From positions 65,697,260 through 65,761,259 of the forward strand of contig NC_065530.1 of NCBI RefSeq assembly GCF_020184175.1: a stretch of DNA of 64,000 nucleotides, given 5' to 3'. This document shows, piece after piece, positions 63,401 to 64,000 of this stretch (positions are counted from its first letter, which is position 1; each line of letters begins with the position of its first letter). Below the pieces are notes generated by a model that was given only the letters and a program-made list of their open reading frames with translations, had not been told where the DNA came from and did not search any database. Source of the DNA: Aphis gossypii. Taxonomy: Eukaryota; Arthropoda; Insecta; Hemiptera; Aphididae. The position numbers and the translations under genes are program-made.

Positions 63401-64000
63401 AATAGTTTAAAAAATTAATCTACTTTCTAAATTTTGTAGATATGTTATACTAGTAGGTTTATCAATACATTTTTTTATTTTTTTGAAATTTTAAATCTGG
63501 AATTAATTATATGATAAATTTTATAATATTATCCTGGCTTTCATGCTTCAAACGTTTAAGTTTATATAAATAATAATATACTATACCATCTACTATACTA
63601 TCTTGTCTGTGTATTTATATTTGGTTTTTAAATTTTATAAGTATTTAATTTGTGTAACGTGACATTTGTAAAACAAAATCTATAGTTTTACTCTCGTTGA
63701 TACATCGTTAAATAAATTAATATTCTATTCAAACACGCGCATTTTATTAAGTATATTTTTATTGTGTTATTACTTATAGAATAATTTAAACATTATATTC
63801 ATTGTAATATATTATTAATATTTTGATAACCAAACAAACACTTGCTTAATTTAAGTATGAAATAATATGATAACGAAGGGCGCTTGAAAAAAATAGGTAT
63901 TAGATTTCGAAAGAATATTACACACATTAGAAAGTCATAGTGGAACGTTTAAAAAATATTTGATACTTTAACGATTGTATTATTTTTTTAAACATCTCTA
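60481..64000. other. AT-rich intergenic to window end
   Basis: No gene, RNA gene or clear transposon is recognised. A few GC words occur at 61555-61640 and 62100-62150 without structure that I can interpret. Confidence 0.45.

Overview
The window looks like nuclear DNA of a sap-sucking insect, most likely an aphid. It is about three-quarters A+T, full of TAGGTACCTAT-like AT-rich filler and small inverted-repeat transposons, and it carries intron-containing insect genes, including a chitin-binding (RR-1) cuticle protein. The aphid assignment is an inference from composition, repeats and gene content. There is no sign of bacterial DNA, CRISPR or operons.

Layout. 0-2.3 kb is AT-rich with one intact hAT-type MITE. 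2.3-3.1 kb holds a small GC-rich, probably secreted protein gene with a decayed inverted copy tail to tail beside it. 3.1-10.5 kb is mostly intergenic with foldback elements and short degraded coding scraps. 10.57-15.1 kb (+) is an eight-exon gene for the KICSTOR subunit KICS2 (C12orf66). Converging on it are two tandem copies, both on the minus strand, of a nine-exon gene for a cytosolic platelet-activating-factor acetylhydrolase (PAFAH2-like): copy A at 15.6-26.6 kb and copy B at 32.2-43.7 kb. Between them lie a broken, internally inverted LETM1 copy (27.1-28.1 kb), a mariner-type MITE, a striking 0.5-kb palindrome array (29.4-29.9 kb) and a decayed hAT transposase (30.3-31.2 kb). A decayed MULE transposase sits in intron 1 of copy A.

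43.7-49.8 kb is an AT-rich desert. 50.0-51.6 kb (-) is a long RR-1 cuticle protein gene whose signal peptide lies in a separate 27-nt coding exon. From 51.9 kb to the end I see a LINE 3' fragment, MITEs and other repeats, but no gene.

The genes do not form one pathway. KICS2 acts in nutrient sensing upstream of mTORC1, the PAFAH2 pair hydrolyses short-chain or oxidised phospholipids, and the cuticle protein is structural. The most notable observations are the intact PAFAH2 duplication with an unusual GFSFGG nucleophile elbow, the palindrome array with perfect 86-bp inverted arms, the flipped LETM1 relic, and the inverted gene/pseudogene pair that could give hairpin RNA. All exon structures were read by eye from splice signals and reading frames; none was tested against transcripts.
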